Source: Hymenobacter amundsenii
GTDB taxonomy: Bacteria; Bacteroidota; Bacteroidia; Cytophagales; Hymenobacteraceae
Assembly: GCF_002204745.1 (NCBI RefSeq)
Contig: NZ_NIRR01000012.1
Location: 1 to 64,000, forward strand
Length of the DNA stretch: 64,000 nt
Direction: 5' to 3'
The notes under the pieces are model-generated. The model searched no databases. It had not been told where the DNA came from and saw only the letters and a list, made by a program, of their open reading frames with translations. The translations under genes were made by a program, and so were the position numbers. Positions 63,010 to 64,000 of the stretch are shown here, in pieces. Every line of letters begins with the position of its first letter. Position 1 is the stretch's first letter.

Positions 63010-63519
63010 CTACCACTTCAGTTCCTGTTCCTCATTCCCGCCCCGAAACAGGAAGCTTTGCTTCTGGCCGTTGGCGGTGAGGTTGACGATGTTCATTTGG
63101 TCGGGGAAGAGGCCCAGTAGCAGTTGATGGCGCAGCGTGACGCCGGTAGCGGCGGTGGGTAGCGGAGCCGTGAGGTAAAGCCAGTACGAATCGGTTTCCT
63201 TCTGCAGGCCCACCAGCGTGAGAGGCAGCGGCTGGCCGGGCTGAACGCTGAACTGCACCTCGCGCCGCAATAAAGCCAGCAGCAGCGGGTCGAGTTGGGC
63301 GCGGGAGAGCTGATCCAGGGTTACGGGTTTGGGTTGGTTATGGGAGACACCCTTTTCGAGGTCGTCGGTGAATACCTTGAGGGCTATTTCCAGCCGCTGC
63401 TTCGCGGGGTTGAAGCGCAGCTCCATGATGCTGGCGTGATAGGTATGAGCCCAGGCCGCGAGGCTGAGCAACATGAGCAGCAGCAATGGCACGATTCGGC
63501 GGATTCGGGGAGTGGGCAT
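63010..63519 (-). CDS. DUF6702-type exported protein
   Basis: 169 residues from ATG 63519 with a signal peptide (PLLLLMLLSLAAWA). The mature start HTYHASIMELRFNPAKQRLE and IALKVFTDDLE fit the DUF6702 pattern of Bacteroidota. Function unknown. It is next to the RseP gene, as expected of this family's usual surroundings, and convergent with the PorE-like gene (31 bases apart). Confidence 0.85.
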   Translation of the reverse strand: MPTPRIRRIVPLLLLMLLSLAAWAHTYHASIMELRFNPAKQRLEIALKVFTDDLEKGVSHNQPKPVTLDQLSRAQLDPLLLALLRREVQFSVQPGQPLPLTLVGLQKETDSYWLYLTAPLPTAATGVTLRHQLLLGLFPDQMNIVNLTANGQKQSFLFRGGNEEQELKW

Positions 63520-63572
63520 AGAAGTCAGGAGTTGTTTCCCGGAACGGAGCACGGGCAAGATACGGCGGCAAG

Positions 63573-63610
63573 AAAAAGCCGTGCCACCCCAACGGGCAGC
63601 ACGGCTTTTT
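63573..63610. terminator. Two-way terminator between the RseP and DUF6702 genes
   Basis: AAAAAGCCGTGC (63573) pairs with GCACGGCTTTTT (to 63610), so T runs lie on both strands. Confidence 0.9.
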
Positions 63611-63627
63611 CGGCGCAAAACGACAAC

Positions 63628-64000
63628 TTAGTTTCCGAAGGCCTTGATGAGCGGGTTGATGATGAGCGTGAAAGCCATCAGCCCCAGAATAATCATCATG
63701 CCCACCTTCTGGGCGTTTTCCATGAATGCGTCGGAGGGCTTGCGGCCAGAAATCATTTCGTAGAGCAGGAATACCACGTGGCCACCGTCGAGGGCCGGAA
63801 TGGGCAGCAGGTTCATGAAGGCCAGCACCATGGACAGCAAGCCGGTGAGGGTCCAGAACCGCAGCCAGTCCCACTTGCCGCCGTACTGCTGGGCAATTTC
63901 GATGGGGCCACCCACCGATTTGCGGAACGAAGCCTCGCCCCGGAAGATCTTGGCAAAGGCCTTCATCTGGGTCGTGACAACCCCAAAAGCCTGCTTGGTA
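63628..64000 (-). CDS. rseP: RIP metalloprotease RseP (site-2 protease), C-terminal end
   Basis: Incomplete: 123 residues visible, entering from the right edge (frame starts at 63999). GPIEIAQQYG, LLSMVLAFMNLLPIPALDGG (the NxxPxPxLDGG motif with the third zinc ligand Asp) and the final membrane helix are all present. RseP cuts anti-sigma factors inside the membrane. The HEXXH part lies outside the window. Confidence 0.95.
   Translation of the reverse strand, partial: TKQAFGVVTTQMKAFAKIFRGEASFRKSVGGPIEIAQQYGGKWDWLRFWTLTGLLSMVLAFMNLLPIPALDGGHVVFLLYEMISGRKPSDAFMENAQKVGMMIILGLMAFTLIINPLIKAFGN

Overview
The window looks like a chromosomal segment of a high-GC member of the Bacteroidota, most like Hymenobacter or a close relative in the Cytophagales. 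Evidence is a SusC/SusD pair, the type IX secretion proteins PorQ and a PorE-like OmpA protein, almost no Shine-Dalgarno sites, and product order and codon use typical of that group. I infer the genus; no rRNA marker is present.

Layout. 1-568: end of xseA and all of xseB. 665-4278: two copies of a gene pair (small soluble protein plus a probable seven-helix membrane protein), then a one-helix histidine kinase and a receiver-only response regulator. This is the most unusual block. 4348-6116: an exported protein of unknown function and an alkyltransferase-like DNA repair protein. 6328-12234: a complete RND efflux system (adaptor, pump, TolC-type channel) with a large palindrome between adaptor and pump. 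12494-16160: a small basic exported protein, a zinc-phospholipase-like protein and a three-PAS protein. 16371-16641: two serine tRNAs. 16749-23397: YihY, a thioesterase, MltG, a Sua5/YciO protein, an LpxL-type acyltransferase, an exported protein and WbqC. 23518-30885: ClpC, a lipoprotein, an acyl-CoA carboxylase beta subunit, an M42 peptidase and a metal-receptor protein. 30983-33452: aroA and aroB, both without an ATG start. 33530-45547: lipoproteins, proline dehydrogenase, stress-type proteins (YflT-like, YtxH, YtxH-CsbD), a Prc/Tsp protease, LysS, a Kazal lipoprotein, a cupin and a dienelactone hydrolase. 46279-51638: a SusC-SusD-lipoprotein operon. 51944-54335: a scar of three dead insertion sequences, one nested in another, plus the tail of a second SusD gene. 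54433-64000: an SDR, HslU, PorQ, Lon, a PorE-like protein, a DUF6702-type protein and the C-terminal end of RseP.

Working themes are envelope biology (RND export, SusCD uptake, type IX secretion, lipid A acylation, peptidoglycan termination) and proteostasis (ClpC, HslU, Lon, Prc, RseP, MltG-linked quality control). Many intergenic gaps carry long hairpins of unrelated sequence, some ordinary terminators and some too large or misplaced for that role.
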